Assembly (NCBI RefSeq): GCF_014654785.1
Contig: NZ_BNBD01000001.1
Coordinates: 930,001-994,000, forward strand
Source: Streptomyces mashuensis
GTDB taxonomy: Bacteria > Actinomycetota > Actinomycetes > Streptomycetales > Streptomycetaceae
Length of the DNA: 64,000 nucleotides
Direction: 5' to 3'
Within the stretch, counting starts at the first letter, position 1. Each line of letters opens with the position of its first letter. A program made the position numbers and the translations under genes. The notes under the pieces are model-generated. The model was given only the letters and a program-made list of their open reading frames with translations, made no database searches and was not told where the DNA came from. Of this stretch, positions 34,814-43,233 are shown in pieces.

Positions 34814-35569
34814 ATGGATGCCAGGGTTCCGTTCGCCGCCCCCGGCCTGCGGCCGCTGACCGCGCGCTCGATCGTGCTCTCGACCCTGCTGGGCCACCAC
34901 CCGCCCGCACTGCCCGCCCGGGCCCTCGTACGGGTGGGGGCCCTCTTCGGCGTGGCCGAGGGCACGGTCCGTACGGCGCTGACGCGGATGGTCGCCGCGG
35001 GTGACCTGGAGCAGCGGGACGGTGCGTACCGGCTCGCGGAACGGCTGGTGGCGCGGCAGGCCCGGCAGGACGACAGCCGTGCGCCGCACACCCGGGACTG
35101 GGACGGCGGCTGGGAGCTCGCCGTCGTCACCGGCGCGGCACGCCGGGCCGCACCGGACCGCGCGGCCCTGCGCCAGGCCATGGCCGCGCTGCGGATGGGG
35201 GAGCTGCGGGAGGGGTGCTGGCTGCGGCCGGCGAACCTCGTGCGGCGGGAGTGGCCGTCCGTGGTCACCGAGCAGTGCGCGGTCTTCACGGGTGCCGCCC
35301 CCGACGGCGACCCCGCCCGCGTCGTGGCGGCCCTGTGGGACCTGCCGGGCTGGTCCCGGCGCGCCCGCGAACTGGAGGAGGCGCTGCACGCCGCCGACGG
35401 GGTGGCGGAACGGTTCATGGTCTCCGCGGCCGTGCTGCGGCACCTGCTCGCGGACCCGGTCCTGCCCCCCGCCCTGCTGCCGGCCGACTGGCCGGGGGAG
35501 CGGCTGCGCGCGCGCCACGAGGCGTTCGACGCGGACCTGCACGCGGTGCTGCTGCGGCACATCGCGTAG
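34814..35569 (+). CDS. PaaX-family transcriptional regulator
   Basis: Regulator of 251 residues. The N-terminal winged helix (TARSIVLSTLLGHHPPALPARALVRVGALFGVAEGTVRTALTRMVAAGDLE) matches PaaX-type repressors, followed by the central ferredoxin-like domain (WDGGWELAVVTG) and the C-terminal helical domain. PaaX responds to phenylacetyl-CoA in E. coli; Streptomyces paralogues control various acyl-CoA genes, so the divergent AidB-like dehydrogenase is the natural target here. ATG 34814 lies nine bases after GGTGAGG. It converges on the small membrane gene downstream. Confidence 0.88.
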   Translation: MDARVPFAAPGLRPLTARSIVLSTLLGHHPPALPARALVRVGALFGVAEGTVRTALTRMVAAGDLEQRDGAYRLAERLVARQARQDDSRAPHTRDWDGGWELAVVTGAARRAAPDRAALRQAMAALRMGELREGCWLRPANLVRREWPSVVTEQCAVFTGAAPDGDPARVVAALWDLPGWSRRARELEEALHAADGVAERFMVSAAVLRHLLADPVLPPALLPADWPGERLRARHEAFDADLHAVLLRHIA

Positions 35570-35596
35570 CGGGGCAGCCGCCGGCGGACCCGGTGG

Positions 35597-36109
35597 TCAG
35601 CCGTCCAGGCGTGCGTACTGCCGCTCGACGGCCTTCGAGCTCCACTCTCCCAGCGCCCGGTCGATCGCGTACGACACCGCGAACAGGGCCACGAACTCCG
35701 TGGCGAGGAGGGCGGCCGGCCCGGGCGTGCCCTGGACCGCGAAGGGGAGGGCGGAGGTCAGCGCCTGCCGGTCGCCGAGGACGAGGCCGGCGAGGCTGAG
35801 GCCAGTGAGGGCCACGGCCGACAGGAGCGCCTCGACCAGGTAGGCGCGCCGCCTCCGGCGACGGCTGGGCGCGTCCGCGCCGGTGGGGAGCTCGATGCCC
35901 ATGAGGGACCGGGGGGCCTCGGCGCCCAGCACGCGCTGCATCAGCGCGAAGACGCCCGCGGCACCGACGAGGACCACGATCGCCGCCGTGTTCGTCACCT
36001 CCTTGGTCCGGGCGTAGTCCCACACCAGTACGCCGAGGGCTGCGACCATGACGACGCCCAGGGTGACGAGGGCCGACGTGCCCGCCTTGAGGCGCTGCCG
36101 CTCATCCAT
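35597..36109 (-). CDS. Small membrane protein coupled to a broken XRE gene
   Basis: Protein of 170 residues with two pairs of hydrophobic segments: ALVTLGVVMVAALGVLVW and AAIVVLVGAAGVFALM, then after a basic loop (RRRRRR) VEALLSAVALTGLSLAGLVLG and ALLATEFVALFAVSYAI. Genes of this type usually sit directly after a small XRE regulator in actinobacteria, with overlapping start and stop codons; the regulator is still visible as a remnant in the overlap. ATG 36109 overlaps that remnant's stop. Function unknown. Because the partner is broken, translation may now depend on another start signal. Confidence 0.72.
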   Translation of the reverse strand: MDERQRLKAGTSALVTLGVVMVAALGVLVWDYARTKEVTNTAAIVVLVGAAGVFALMQRVLGAEAPRSLMGIELPTGADAPSRRRRRRAYLVEALLSAVALTGLSLAGLVLGDRQALTSALPFAVQGTPGPAALLATEFVALFAVSYAIDRALGEWSSKAVERQYARLDG

Positions 36110-36256
36110 GGTGTCCGTGTGCTCCTTCTTCCCAGAACAGGGAGTTGAGATCGGTGTCCAGTGCCCGGCAGATGGCGACACAGAGGCTGAGGGTCGGGTT
36201 GTGCGTGCCCGCCTCCGCCGAGTGGCCTGCTCGAATATGAGCAGTCCGTGACAGTT
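36102..36256 (-). pseudogene. Remnant of a small XRE-family regulator
   Basis: On the minus strand the frame ending at TGA 36104-36102 contains EAGTHNPTLSLCVAICRALDTDLNSLFWEE, shown here only as its parts: EAGTHNPTLSL and CVAICRALDTDLNSLFW. This is the second half of the short Cro/CI-type regulators (about 70 residues) that precede such membrane genes. The first helices are missing or scrambled: upstream the frame reads SRTAHIRAGHSA and then noncoding-like sequence running into the response-regulator promoter. The stop overlaps the membrane-protein ATG, the usual coupled arrangement. I infer 5' deletion or frameshift decay. Confidence 0.6.
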
Positions 36257-36315
36257 CCCCCGTTCCGCCCGGCCCGCGACAAGATCGTCTGGTACCGCCC
36301 CCGATACTGGATCCC

Positions 36316-37014
36316 ATGTCACGCGTGCTGCTGATCGAGGACGACCGCGCCGTCCGGGAGGGCGTCACCCTCACGCTGCGCCGCCGCGGCCACGAGGTGG
36401 AGGCCGCGCCCACCGGCGAGGCCGGGCTGGCCGCCCTCGACACCTTCCGCCCCGACCTGGTCCTGCTCGACCTCATGCTGCCCGACAAGAGCGGCTTCGA
36501 GGTCTGCCGGCGCATCCGCGCCACCCAGCAGATACCGATCATCATGCTGACCGCGCGCGGCGACGACATCGACGTGGTCCTCGGCCTGGAGGCCGGCGCC
36601 GACGACTACATCGTCAAGCCCGCCCGCGGCGAGGTCCTGGAGGCCCGCATCCGCGCCGTGCTGCGCCGCGCCGCCCCCGTCGACGGTGCCGACCGCGAGG
36701 AGCGGCCCGCGGCCGCCGAGACCCACGGCGACCTCACCATCGACCGGGCCGGGCTGCTGGTCTCCAAGAACGGCCAGGACCTCGCCCTCGCCCCGTCCGA
36801 GATGAAGCTGCTGCTCCACCTGTCGGCCACGCCCGGCCGTGTCTTCAGCCGCCAGCAACTCCTGGAACACGTCTGGGAGCACAGCTACCACGGCGACGCC
36901 AGGCTCGTGGACGCCTGTGTGATGCGCCTCCGCACCAAGATCGAGGAGTCCACCCGCTCCCCGAAGTACATCCAGACCGTGCGCGGCTTCGGCTACCGCT
37001 TCGGCCCCGTCTGA
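36316..37014 (+). CDS. OmpR-family response regulator
   Basis: Response regulator of 232 residues. The receiver domain has the acidic pair in LLIEDDRAVRE, phosphoacceptor D52 in LLDLMLPDKSGFE, the conserved Thr in IIMLTARG and Lys in YIVKPA. The C-terminal winged helix (LALAPSEMKLLLHLSATPGRVFSRQQLLEHVWEH and RLVDACVMRLRTKIE, ending in YIQTVRGFGYRF) is of OmpR/PhoB type. It resembles the AfsQ1/CseB branch of Streptomyces regulators. It is followed after 8 bp by its histidine kinase gene. ATG 36316 gives the exact family start. Confidence 0.95.
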   Translation: MSRVLLIEDDRAVREGVTLTLRRRGHEVEAAPTGEAGLAALDTFRPDLVLLDLMLPDKSGFEVCRRIRATQQIPIIMLTARGDDIDVVLGLEAGADDYIVKPARGEVLEARIRAVLRRAAPVDGADREERPAAAETHGDLTIDRAGLLVSKNGQDLALAPSEMKLLLHLSATPGRVFSRQQLLEHVWEHSYHGDARLVDACVMRLRTKIEESTRSPKYIQTVRGFGYRFGPV

Positions 37015-37022
37015 GCCCGCCC

Positions 37023-38480
37023 GTGCGCCCACCCGCCCTGCGCGCCCTCGCCCGCGGCCTGCGCGCCCGACTCGTCGTGGCGTTCCTGCTGGTCGCGGCG
37101 CTCAGCGCGCTGACGACCGCGGCCCTGACCTTCCGCGAGGCCCGCACCGCCATCCTCAAGCGGACCCAGGACACCGCCGTCAACGCCCTGCGCTCCCAGG
37201 TCGACTCGCAGGTGCCCGACCTGCGCTTCCCGCCGCGCACCGGCGACCTGGTCAAGTTCACGCAGGACCTGGACCGGGCCGGCCAGGCCCAGCACTGGGT
37301 GGTGCACACCCGCTACAAGGACGGGCCGCTGCTGCCCCAGACGCCCCACGCCTCCCACCGCATCCCGCAGGACGTCCGGGACAAGGTGCGCCAGGGCGTC
37401 GCCGCCTTCCAGCGCGTCACCGTCGACGGCGACCCCTGGCTCGTCATCGGCCTCCCCGTCGCCTACCGCGACGACCCCGCCGACCTCTCCGGCCTGGAGG
37501 TCTACGCCGAGCTGCCGCTGCGCCAGGACGAGGCCAACGTCCACGCCCTCGTCGAGGCCGCGCAGAGCGGCGCACTGCCCGCCATCGCGCTGGCCGTCGT
37601 CCCGGCGCTGGTGGCCGCGCGCGGCGTGCTGCGCCCGGTGCGCGAGCTGCGCCGCGCCACCCAGCGCATCACCGAGGGCGAGCTGGACACCCGGCTGAAG
37701 GTCACCGGCAGCGACGAGCTCGCCGACCTGTCGCGCACCTTCAACGACATGGCCGCCGCCCTGGAGAAGAACGTCGCCGAGCTGCGCCGCATGGAGGCCA
37801 ACTCGCGGCGCTTCGCCGCCGACGTCTCGCACGAGCTGCGCACCCCGCTGGCCGCGATGACGGCCGTCGTCGACGTGCTCGACGAGGACGCCGGCTCCCT
37901 CGACCCCGACACGGCCCACGCCGTACGCCTGATCAGCGAGGAGACCGGAAAGCTGGTCCGCATGGTCGAGGACCTGATGGAGATCTCCCGCTTCGACGCG
38001 GGCGCCGCCGCCCTGCACCTCGACGAGGTCGACGTCGCCGAGACGCTGCGCAAGACCCTCCAGTCGCGCGGCTGGCAGGACAAGGTCGCCACCGAGCTGC
38101 CCGAGGGGCTGCGCGCCCGCCTCGACCCGCGCCGCATCGACGTCGTCGTCGCCAACCTCGTCGGCAACGCCCTCAAGCACGGCGGTGAGCCCGTCAGCCT
38201 CTCCGCCCGCGTCGAGGACCGCCCCGACGGCGAGCACCTGCTGATCGAGACGGCCGACCGGGGCGAGGGCATCGACCCCGAGGTGCTGCCGCACGTCTTC
38301 GAGCGGTTCTTCAAGGCGGACGCCGCCCGCGTCCGCTCCGAGGGCAGCGGCCTGGGCCTCGCCATCACCATGGAGAACGTCCGCCTGCACGACGGCACCG
38401 TACGGGCCGCCAACGGACCCGGGGGAGGAGCGGTGTTCACCGTCGACCTGCCGCTGCGCCGAGGCGGTGAGGAGCAGTGA
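37023..38480 (+). CDS. Sensor histidine kinase
   Basis: Membrane kinase of 485 residues. TM1 is near residues 16-38 (LVVAFLLVAALSALTTAAL), followed by an extracytoplasmic sensor of about 140 residues and TM2 near ALPAIALAVVPALVAA. A HAMP domain (RRATQRITEGELDTRL) leads to the H-box VSHELRTPL with H270, the N-box NLVGNALKHGG, the G1 box ADRGEGI, the F-box VFERFF and the G2 box GSGLGLAI. It phosphorylates the regulator encoded 8 bp upstream. Its last four bases overlap the GerMN lipoprotein gene, implying a three-gene operon. Confidence 0.95.
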   Translation: MRPPALRALARGLRARLVVAFLLVAALSALTTAALTFREARTAILKRTQDTAVNALRSQVDSQVPDLRFPPRTGDLVKFTQDLDRAGQAQHWVVHTRYKDGPLLPQTPHASHRIPQDVRDKVRQGVAAFQRVTVDGDPWLVIGLPVAYRDDPADLSGLEVYAELPLRQDEANVHALVEAAQSGALPAIALAVVPALVAARGVLRPVRELRRATQRITEGELDTRLKVTGSDELADLSRTFNDMAAALEKNVAELRRMEANSRRFAADVSHELRTPLAAMTAVVDVLDEDAGSLDPDTAHAVRLISEETGKLVRMVEDLMEISRFDAGAAALHLDEVDVAETLRKTLQSRGWQDKVATELPEGLRARLDPRRIDVVVANLVGNALKHGGEPVSLSARVEDRPDGEHLLIETADRGEGIDPEVLPHVFERFFKADAARVRSEGSGLGLAITMENVRLHDGTVRAANGPGGGAVFTVDLPLRRGGEEQ

Positions 38481-39031
38481 GGGCCCGGCGCGCCGTGGCC
38501 GCCGCGGCCCTGGCCGGGGCGCTGGCCGGCGTCCTGGCGGGCTGCGGCGTGGAGCCGACGGACGTGGTCGAGGTGGGCCGGCCCGCCCAGGGCGCCAAGC
38601 GGCCGGGCGCGCCCGTGAAGGAGGCCCGGCTCTACTTCGGCTACCCCGGCGGCCTCATCCCGGTCTCCCGCCCCGCGGACGCCGAGGTCACCGCCGAGGA
38701 GGCCGTGCCGCTGCTGCTGCTCGGCCCCAACGAGCCGGAGAAGATCCGCGGCCTGTACTCCGAGCTGCCCCGCATGGCCGGCCGCACGGTGGTCACCACG
38801 GGCGAGGGCACCGTCCTCATCCAGCTGCCCCTCGACGTCACCCGCCTCACGCCCACCGCGCGCAACCAGCTGGTGTGCACCGCCGCGCACAACGGCGTCC
38901 CCGGCGACCTGCCGCCCGAGGAGGTACGGGTGACGCTCAGCGGCGGCGGCAGGAAGGTGCCGGACCAGCTGTGCGACCGGCGGGCCGGCGTGCCGGGGCA
39001 GGCGGCGCCGACGGTGTCGCCGGCGCCCTGA
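38477..39031 (+). CDS. GerMN-domain lipoprotein accompanying the two-component system
   Basis: Precursor of 184 residues. The signal ends in the lipobox LAGC (cysteine near residue 23), so it is a membrane-anchored lipoprotein on the outer face. The body (EARLYFGYPGGLIPVSRP and VTAEEAVPLLLLGPNEPEKIRGLYSELP) matches the GerMN fold, as found in sporulation GerM and in LpqB, the lipoprotein partner of MtrAB. GTG 38477 overlaps the kinase stop (GTGA). It probably modulates sensing or envelope growth; that is inference from context. Confidence 0.85.
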   Translation: MRARRAVAAAALAGALAGVLAGCGVEPTDVVEVGRPAQGAKRPGAPVKEARLYFGYPGGLIPVSRPADAEVTAEEAVPLLLLGPNEPEKIRGLYSELPRMAGRTVVTTGEGTVLIQLPLDVTRLTPTARNQLVCTAAHNGVPGDLPPEEVRVTLSGGGRKVPDQLCDRRAGVPGQAAPTVSPAP

Positions 39032-39075
39032 CCGGCCCGCTCGCGGCTCTCAGGGCTCTTACAGCTCTCAGGGCT

Positions 39076-39582
39076 TTACGGCTGGAGGCCGCCGAGCCGG
39101 CCCTCCAGCAGCACCAGCAGCTCCGCGAGGATGCCGGCCAGCTCGTCCTGCCGGTCCTTGCCGAGCCCCGACAGCAGCGCCTGCTCGTAGCGGAGCTGGT
39201 CGGGGATCAGCCGGTCGATGAGGTCCCGGCCGGCGTCGGTGAGCGACAGGTGCGCCACGCGCCGGTCGCGGTCGTCGGCGCGGCGCGCCACCAGGCCCCG
39301 TCCCTCCAGGACACGCAGCCGCTTGGTCACGGCCGCGCCCGAGGCGAACGTCTCCCGCGCGATCTGCCCGGGGGTCAGCTCCCGGCCCGTACGGCGCAGG
39401 GTGCCCAGGATGTCGAACTCCGCCCTGCTCAGCCCCTCCCCCACCAGCGGGGCGTCCGTGGCCTGCTGGAGCAGGGCGGCACAGCGGTTGAGCCGGCCGA
39501 TGACGGCCATCGGCGCGGTGTCGAGCCCCGGGTGGACCTGCTGCCACTGCCGCAGCACGCGCGCGACGATGTCCTCTGCCAC
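39076..39582 (-). CDS. MarR-family transcriptional regulator
   Basis: Regulator of 168 residues. LNRCAALLQQATDAPLVGEGLSRAEFDILGTLRRTG leads into the helix-turn-helix LTPGQIARETFASGAAVTKRLRVLEGRGLV, and the wing RRADDRDRRVAHLSLTDAG has the D-x-R-D-x-R motif typical of MarR proteins. It lies 105 bp downstream of the FUSC exporter gene on the same strand. A 24-bp dyad at the exporter start is a natural operator for it. GTG 39582 follows GAGAGGA. Ligands of such pairs are usually phenolic compounds or drugs. Confidence 0.9.
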   Translation of the reverse strand: MAEDIVARVLRQWQQVHPGLDTAPMAVIGRLNRCAALLQQATDAPLVGEGLSRAEFDILGTLRRTGRELTPGQIARETFASGAAVTKRLRVLEGRGLVARRADDRDRRVAHLSLTDAGRDLIDRLIPDQLRYEQALLSGLGKDRQDELAGILAELLVLLEGRLGGLQP

Positions 39583-39687
39583 GGTTGTCGATCCTCTCCG
39601 GTTCGGGGTGCTACGGCCGCCAATTGTGCCGTGGTGCTTTCCGGTGCGGGCCGGTGGTCCTTTCCCTGCTCTCCCCCTCCCACCCGA

Positions 39688-41019
39688 TTACCCGGAAACG
39701 CGTCGACGACCGGACATCAGCACGCACGCCAGCAGGCCCACCGTCGCTCCCACCAGCGTGTCGCCGCCGCGGTCCAGGACCGACACCGCCGCGTCCTGCC
39801 GGCCGGCGAACTCGCCCAGGAGCAGGGCCATCGGTGTCACGCACACCGTGCCCAGCCAGTAGTTGCGGGTGATGAACGCCTCCGCGCCGGCCAGCAGCGC
39901 CACCGTGACGGCGACCAGCGCGATCTCACCCGCCCGGGTGAGCGGCAGCAGCACCGCGAAGAGCAGCAGCCCCACCACGTTGCCCACCACGCGCTGCACC
40001 GCGCGGTGGCCGCTCGGACGCACGCCCGCCTGGAAGACGGCCGCCGCCGTCACCACCGCCCAGTACGGGTGCGGGCTGCCGAGCCCCAGCGCGGTCCACC
40101 CGGAGAGCGCGGCACCGGCCGTGAGCCGCGCCCCCAGCCGCAGCAGCGCCGCCCACGGCACGGGAGCCGCGACCGGTGCACGGACGGCCGCCGGAGCCGC
40201 GGCGTCCGGAGCCGTGTCCGGCAGGCTCGTGCCCCGGCGCAGGGTACGGGCGGCGGCCCGGAGGCGTTCGGCGCCGTCCGTGGCCCGTTCGGCCTCCGCG
40301 AGCAGCAGGGCCAGCGTCTCCCGGTGGCGCCGCGCCGCCGCGCCGCGGCCACCCGCCTTGGCCAGGGCCCGGTGGGCGGCCTGCGCGGCGTCGTCCGCGG
40401 CCCCGGACGTGCCGGTGCCGTCCACGCGGCGGGCCGCCGCCTCCAGGGCGCGGGCGACCGCGATGCGCTCGGGCCCGCAGGGGCGCACGAGGGCCGGTGC
40501 GAGGCAGACCAGCCACGCGAGGGCGCCGCAGCCGAGGGTGAGGGCCGCGTGGGCGGGGACCTCGCCGATCCGCTGCGGCACGAAGAAGGCGGTGGAGGAG
40601 ACGAAGGTCAACACGACGTTGGCGGGCGGGCCGAGCCGGGTCGCGTCGCACACCGCCTTCTGCAGGGCCGCGACCAGCGCCGCCAGCAGCACCCGCAGCG
40701 GCCCCGACCCGGTCAGCGCGGCGCAGAGCAGCCCCGCCGTGACGCCGGCGGTCATGCCGAGGACGACGCCGGCCAGGACGCGGGCGCGCTCCGCGTACGG
40801 CCGGTCGTGCGCGTACAGGGCGCACAGCGCGCCGCCGGACGTGTAGAGCACCAGGTCGAGGCGGCCGAGGACGAGCAGCGTGAGGTCGGCCGCCGCCATG
40901 ACGAGGGCCGCGCTGAGCGCGGGCTTGTGCCAGATGTCACCGGCCGGCCGCAGGGTGAGCGCGCCGCGCACGTGGCGCAGGCCGCGCACGGCGAGGAGCG
41001 AGGACGGGGAGGAAGGCAT
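39688..41019 (-). CDS. FUSC-family (aromatic-acid exporter-like) membrane protein
   Basis: Integral membrane protein of 443 residues in two hydrophobic halves. The first (residues 30-190) has about six helices, including ALSAALVMAAADLTLLVL and VLAGVVLGMTAGVTAGLL. A cytoplasmic helical linker rich in Ala, Arg and Glu (residues 195-295) follows, and the second half starts at LRLGARLTAGAALSGWTALGLGSPHPYWAVVTAAAVFQ, whose HPYWA segment is diagnostic of FUSC/AaeB proteins. Family members export aromatic acids. ATG 41019 lies only 5 bp from a strong dyad, leaving little room for a leader, so the mRNA may be leaderless. Confidence 0.85.
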   Translation of the reverse strand: MPSSPSSLLAVRGLRHVRGALTLRPAGDIWHKPALSAALVMAAADLTLLVLGRLDLVLYTSGGALCALYAHDRPYAERARVLAGVVLGMTAGVTAGLLCAALTGSGPLRVLLAALVAALQKAVCDATRLGPPANVVLTFVSSTAFFVPQRIGEVPAHAALTLGCGALAWLVCLAPALVRPCGPERIAVARALEAAARRVDGTGTSGAADDAAQAAHRALAKAGGRGAAARRHRETLALLLAEAERATDGAERLRAAARTLRRGTSLPDTAPDAAAPAAVRAPVAAPVPWAALLRLGARLTAGAALSGWTALGLGSPHPYWAVVTAAAVFQAGVRPSGHRAVQRVVGNVVGLLLFAVLLPLTRAGEIALVAVTVALLAGAEAFITRNYWLGTVCVTPMALLLGEFAGRQDAAVSVLDRGGDTLVGATVGLLACVLMSGRRRVSG

Positions 41020-41024
41020 GCCTA

Positions 41025-41048
41025 CGAGATTAACAGGTGTTTTACTCG
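41025..41048. promoter_or_regulatory. 24-bp dyad at the FUSC start, probable MarR operator
   Basis: The segment has the form CGAG-N3-AACA-N2-TGTT-N3-CTCG with both four-base arms perfectly paired. It ends 5 bp from the FUSC start codon and overlaps TAATCT, a possible -10 box on the minus strand. It also overlaps the last codons of the acyl-CoA dehydrogenase gene upstream. Position and symmetry fit repression by the MarR regulator encoded downstream. Confidence 0.6.
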
Positions 41049-42064
41049 TGAAATAAGCGCGGGCGGTGCTCTTCCTGGTCGAGGATCCGCCGTCTGCACT
41101 CCTCCGGCCCGCCCCACGCCGACCGCAGCGCCCGTGCCTTCCCCAGCCACAGCGACAGGTCGTACTCGGCCGTGTAGCCGAGCGCGCCGTGCACCTGCAA
41201 CGCCGTGCGGCCCGCCGCGTACGCCGCCTCGCAGCAGGCCAGCTTCGCCGCCGCCACGCCCGTCCCGGCCCCTCCCGCGCCCAGCTCCACCGCCGCGCCG
41301 TGGAGCAGCGGCTCCGCGAACTCCAGCGCCACGAGCGTGTCCGCCAGCCGGTGCTTGACCGCCTGGAACGTGCCGATGGGCACCCCGAACTGCACCCGCC
41401 GGCGGGCGTGCTCCACCGACCGGGCCAGCAGCGCCCGGCCGGCGCCCAGCGCCTGGGCGGCCGTCGCGAACGCCGCCCAGCGCGCGGCCTCGGCGGCGGC
41501 CTCCCGCACCGCCCGCCCCCGGGCGAGCACCGGGCCGCCGGCCCGCGGCCGGGCCGGCCGCCGCGCCGGGTCCAGCGAGCGCCGTACGGAGCCGCAGCCG
41601 GGCGCGAGCCGCAGCTCGGTCCCCGTCACCGCCAGCACCGCGTCCGCGACGTCCGCGTCCAGCGCGTACGGGCCCGCCACCGGCAGCGCCAGGCTCAGCC
41701 GCGCCCGGCCGGCGGCCACCGCGGGCAGCCACCGTTCCGCGGGCCCCGGCTCGCCCCGCTCCGCCAGCCGCCCCAGCAGCACCGCACCCGCCACGGTCTC
41801 CACCACGGGCCCCGGCACGCAGTGCCGGCCCAGCTCGGTGAACGCCACCGCCGTCTCCACGGGCAGCAGCCCCGCACCGCCCCACTTCTCCGCCACGGCG
41901 AGCCCGAACACCCCGGCGTCCGCCAGCCGTTCCCACAGCACGCGCCCCGGCCCGTGGTCACCCCCGGCCCAGGCACGGACGGCGGCGGGCGTGTCCGCCG
42001 CACCCAGCATCCGGTCGAGGACGCGGCCGAACTCCCGCTGCTCGGCGTCCAGCGCGAACCTCAT
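41042..42064 (-). CDS. Acyl-CoA dehydrogenase, short chain of a FadE17/FadE18-like pair
   Basis: Flavoprotein subunit of 340 residues, short for the family. MRFALDAEQREFGRVLDRML starts the N-terminal helical domain; AVAEKWGGAGLLPVETAVAFTELG, RRRVQFGVPIGTFQAVKHRLAD and LQVHGALGYTAEYDLSLW are clear motifs. The middle beta-domain is reduced, as in the smaller subunits of heteromeric actinobacterial dehydrogenases that act on steroid-derived CoA esters. Its ATG overlaps the stop of the longer dehydrogenase gene by four bases, so the two polypeptides are probably made in equal amounts as a complex. I recall the M. tuberculosis Rv1933c (FadE18) as the closest counterpart by neighbourhood; this needs a search. 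Confidence 0.85.
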   Translation of the reverse strand: MRFALDAEQREFGRVLDRMLGAADTPAAVRAWAGGDHGPGRVLWERLADAGVFGLAVAEKWGGAGLLPVETAVAFTELGRHCVPGPVVETVAGAVLLGRLAERGEPGPAERWLPAVAAGRARLSLALPVAGPYALDADVADAVLAVTGTELRLAPGCGSVRRSLDPARRPARPRAGGPVLARGRAVREAAAEAARWAAFATAAQALGAGRALLARSVEHARRRVQFGVPIGTFQAVKHRLADTLVALEFAEPLLHGAAVELGAGGAGTGVAAAKLACCEAAYAAGRTALQVHGALGYTAEYDLSLWLGKARALRSAWGGPEECRRRILDQEEHRPRLFHE

Positions 42065-43233
42065 CGGCGCCGCCCCTTCGGCAGGCCCAGCAGGCGCTCC
42101 GCGATCACGTCCCGCTGGATCTCGTTCGTGCCCGCGTACACCGGGCCCGCCAGCGCGAGGACGCAGCCCTCCGCCCACGGCCCGTCGGCCAGTTCGCCGG
42201 AGGGTCCCAGCAGATCGAGGGCCGTCTCGTGCAGCGCCAGGTCCAGCTCCGACCAGAAGACCTTCGCCAGGCTCGCCGCCGCCGTCCCGCCGCTGCCGCC
42301 CGCGCCCCCGCCCCCGTCCGCGCCTGCGCCGGTCGCCTGCGCGTACCCGTACAGCTGGTACGCGCGGGCCCGGACCACCGCGTCCGCCACCCGGTCGCGC
42401 AGCGCCGTGCCGCCGTCCGGGCCGGTGCTCGCGCGCCACAGCGCCACCAGGCGCCGGGCCGCCGCCGTGAAGCGGCCGGGGCTGCGCAACGTCAGGCCGC
42501 GCTCGCTGCCCGCCGTGCTCATCGCCACGCGCCAGCCCTGCCCCGGCTCGCCCACCACGTCCGCGTCCGGTACGAACACCCCGTCCAGGAACACCTCGGC
42601 GAAGACCGGCCTGCCGTCCAGCCGCGCGACGGGCCGCACCCGCACCCCGTCCGCGCGCAGCGGGAACAGCGCGTACGTCAGCCCCTCGTGCGGCCGGCCC
42701 GCGCCGGGATGGCTGCGGAACAGGCCGAACGCCCGGTCCGCGAACGCCGCCCGTGAGCACCACGTCTTGTGGCCCTTCAGCAGCCAGCCGCCGTCCGTGC
42801 GGCGCGCCGACGACCGCAGGGAGGCGAGGTCCGACCCCGCCTCCGGCTCGGACCAGGCCTGCGCCCACACCGTCTCGCCGCGTGCCATCGGCGGCAGCAG
42901 CCGGGCCCGTTGCTCCGGCGTGCCGTGCTCCAGCAGCGTCGGGGCGAGCAGCTGCACGCCGTTCTGCGAGACGCGTGCCGGGGCGCCCGCCGTGTGGTAC
43001 TCCTCCTCGAACAACAGCCACTCCAGCAGGGACGCGCCCCGCCCGCCGTACTCCCGCGGCCACGTCACCGCCGACCAGCCGCCCTCGTACAGCGTCCGCT
43101 CCCACGCGCGGTGCGCGGCGAAGCCCTCCGCCGTCTCGGGCGGCGCGAGGGGCGTGGGCGGCAGGTGGGCGGCCAGCCAGGCGCGGGCCCGGGAGCGGAA
43201 CGCGGCCTCCGCGGGCGTCAGGTCAAGGTCCAC
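42061..43233 (-). CDS. Acyl-CoA dehydrogenase, long chain of a FadE17/FadE18-like pair
   Basis: Flavoprotein subunit of 390 residues with the complete fold: MDLDLTPAEAAFRSRARAWL, VTWPREYGGRGASLLEWLLFEEEY, WAQAWSEPEAGSDLASL (flavin contact), GHKTWCSRAAFADRAFGL, and AGPVYAGTNEIQRDVIAERLLGLP with the usual C-terminal TNEIQRD. It introduces a double bond into an acyl-CoA, probably a steroid ring-fragment CoA, given the cluster. A Gly/Ala-rich insert (ADGGGGAGGSGG) lies near residue 305. It overlaps the hydratase gene upstream by 11 bp and the short subunit downstream by 4 bp. Confidence 0.9.
   Translation of the reverse strand: MDLDLTPAEAAFRSRARAWLAAHLPPTPLAPPETAEGFAAHRAWERTLYEGGWSAVTWPREYGGRGASLLEWLLFEEEYHTAGAPARVSQNGVQLLAPTLLEHGTPEQRARLLPPMARGETVWAQAWSEPEAGSDLASLRSSARRTDGGWLLKGHKTWCSRAAFADRAFGLFRSHPGAGRPHEGLTYALFPLRADGVRVRPVARLDGRPVFAEVFLDGVFVPDADVVGEPGQGWRVAMSTAGSERGLTLRSPGRFTAAARRLVALWRASTGPDGGTALRDRVADAVVRARAYQLYGYAQATGAGADGGGGAGGSGGTAAASLAKVFWSELDLALHETALDLLGPSGELADGPWAEGCVLALAGPVYAGTNEIQRDVIAERLLGLPKGRRR

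Noticed and set aside
39046..39075. Twofold GCTCTCAGGGCT repeat after the GerMN gene
   Set aside because: Two 12-bp copies 18 bp apart are seen, but there is no hairpin or gene-related position that would give them a function.
41030..41043. Possible third KstR2 site at the FUSC start
   Set aside because: The core AACAGGTGTTTTAC matches only about six of ten fixed positions; the symmetry is better explained by the MarR-type dyad.
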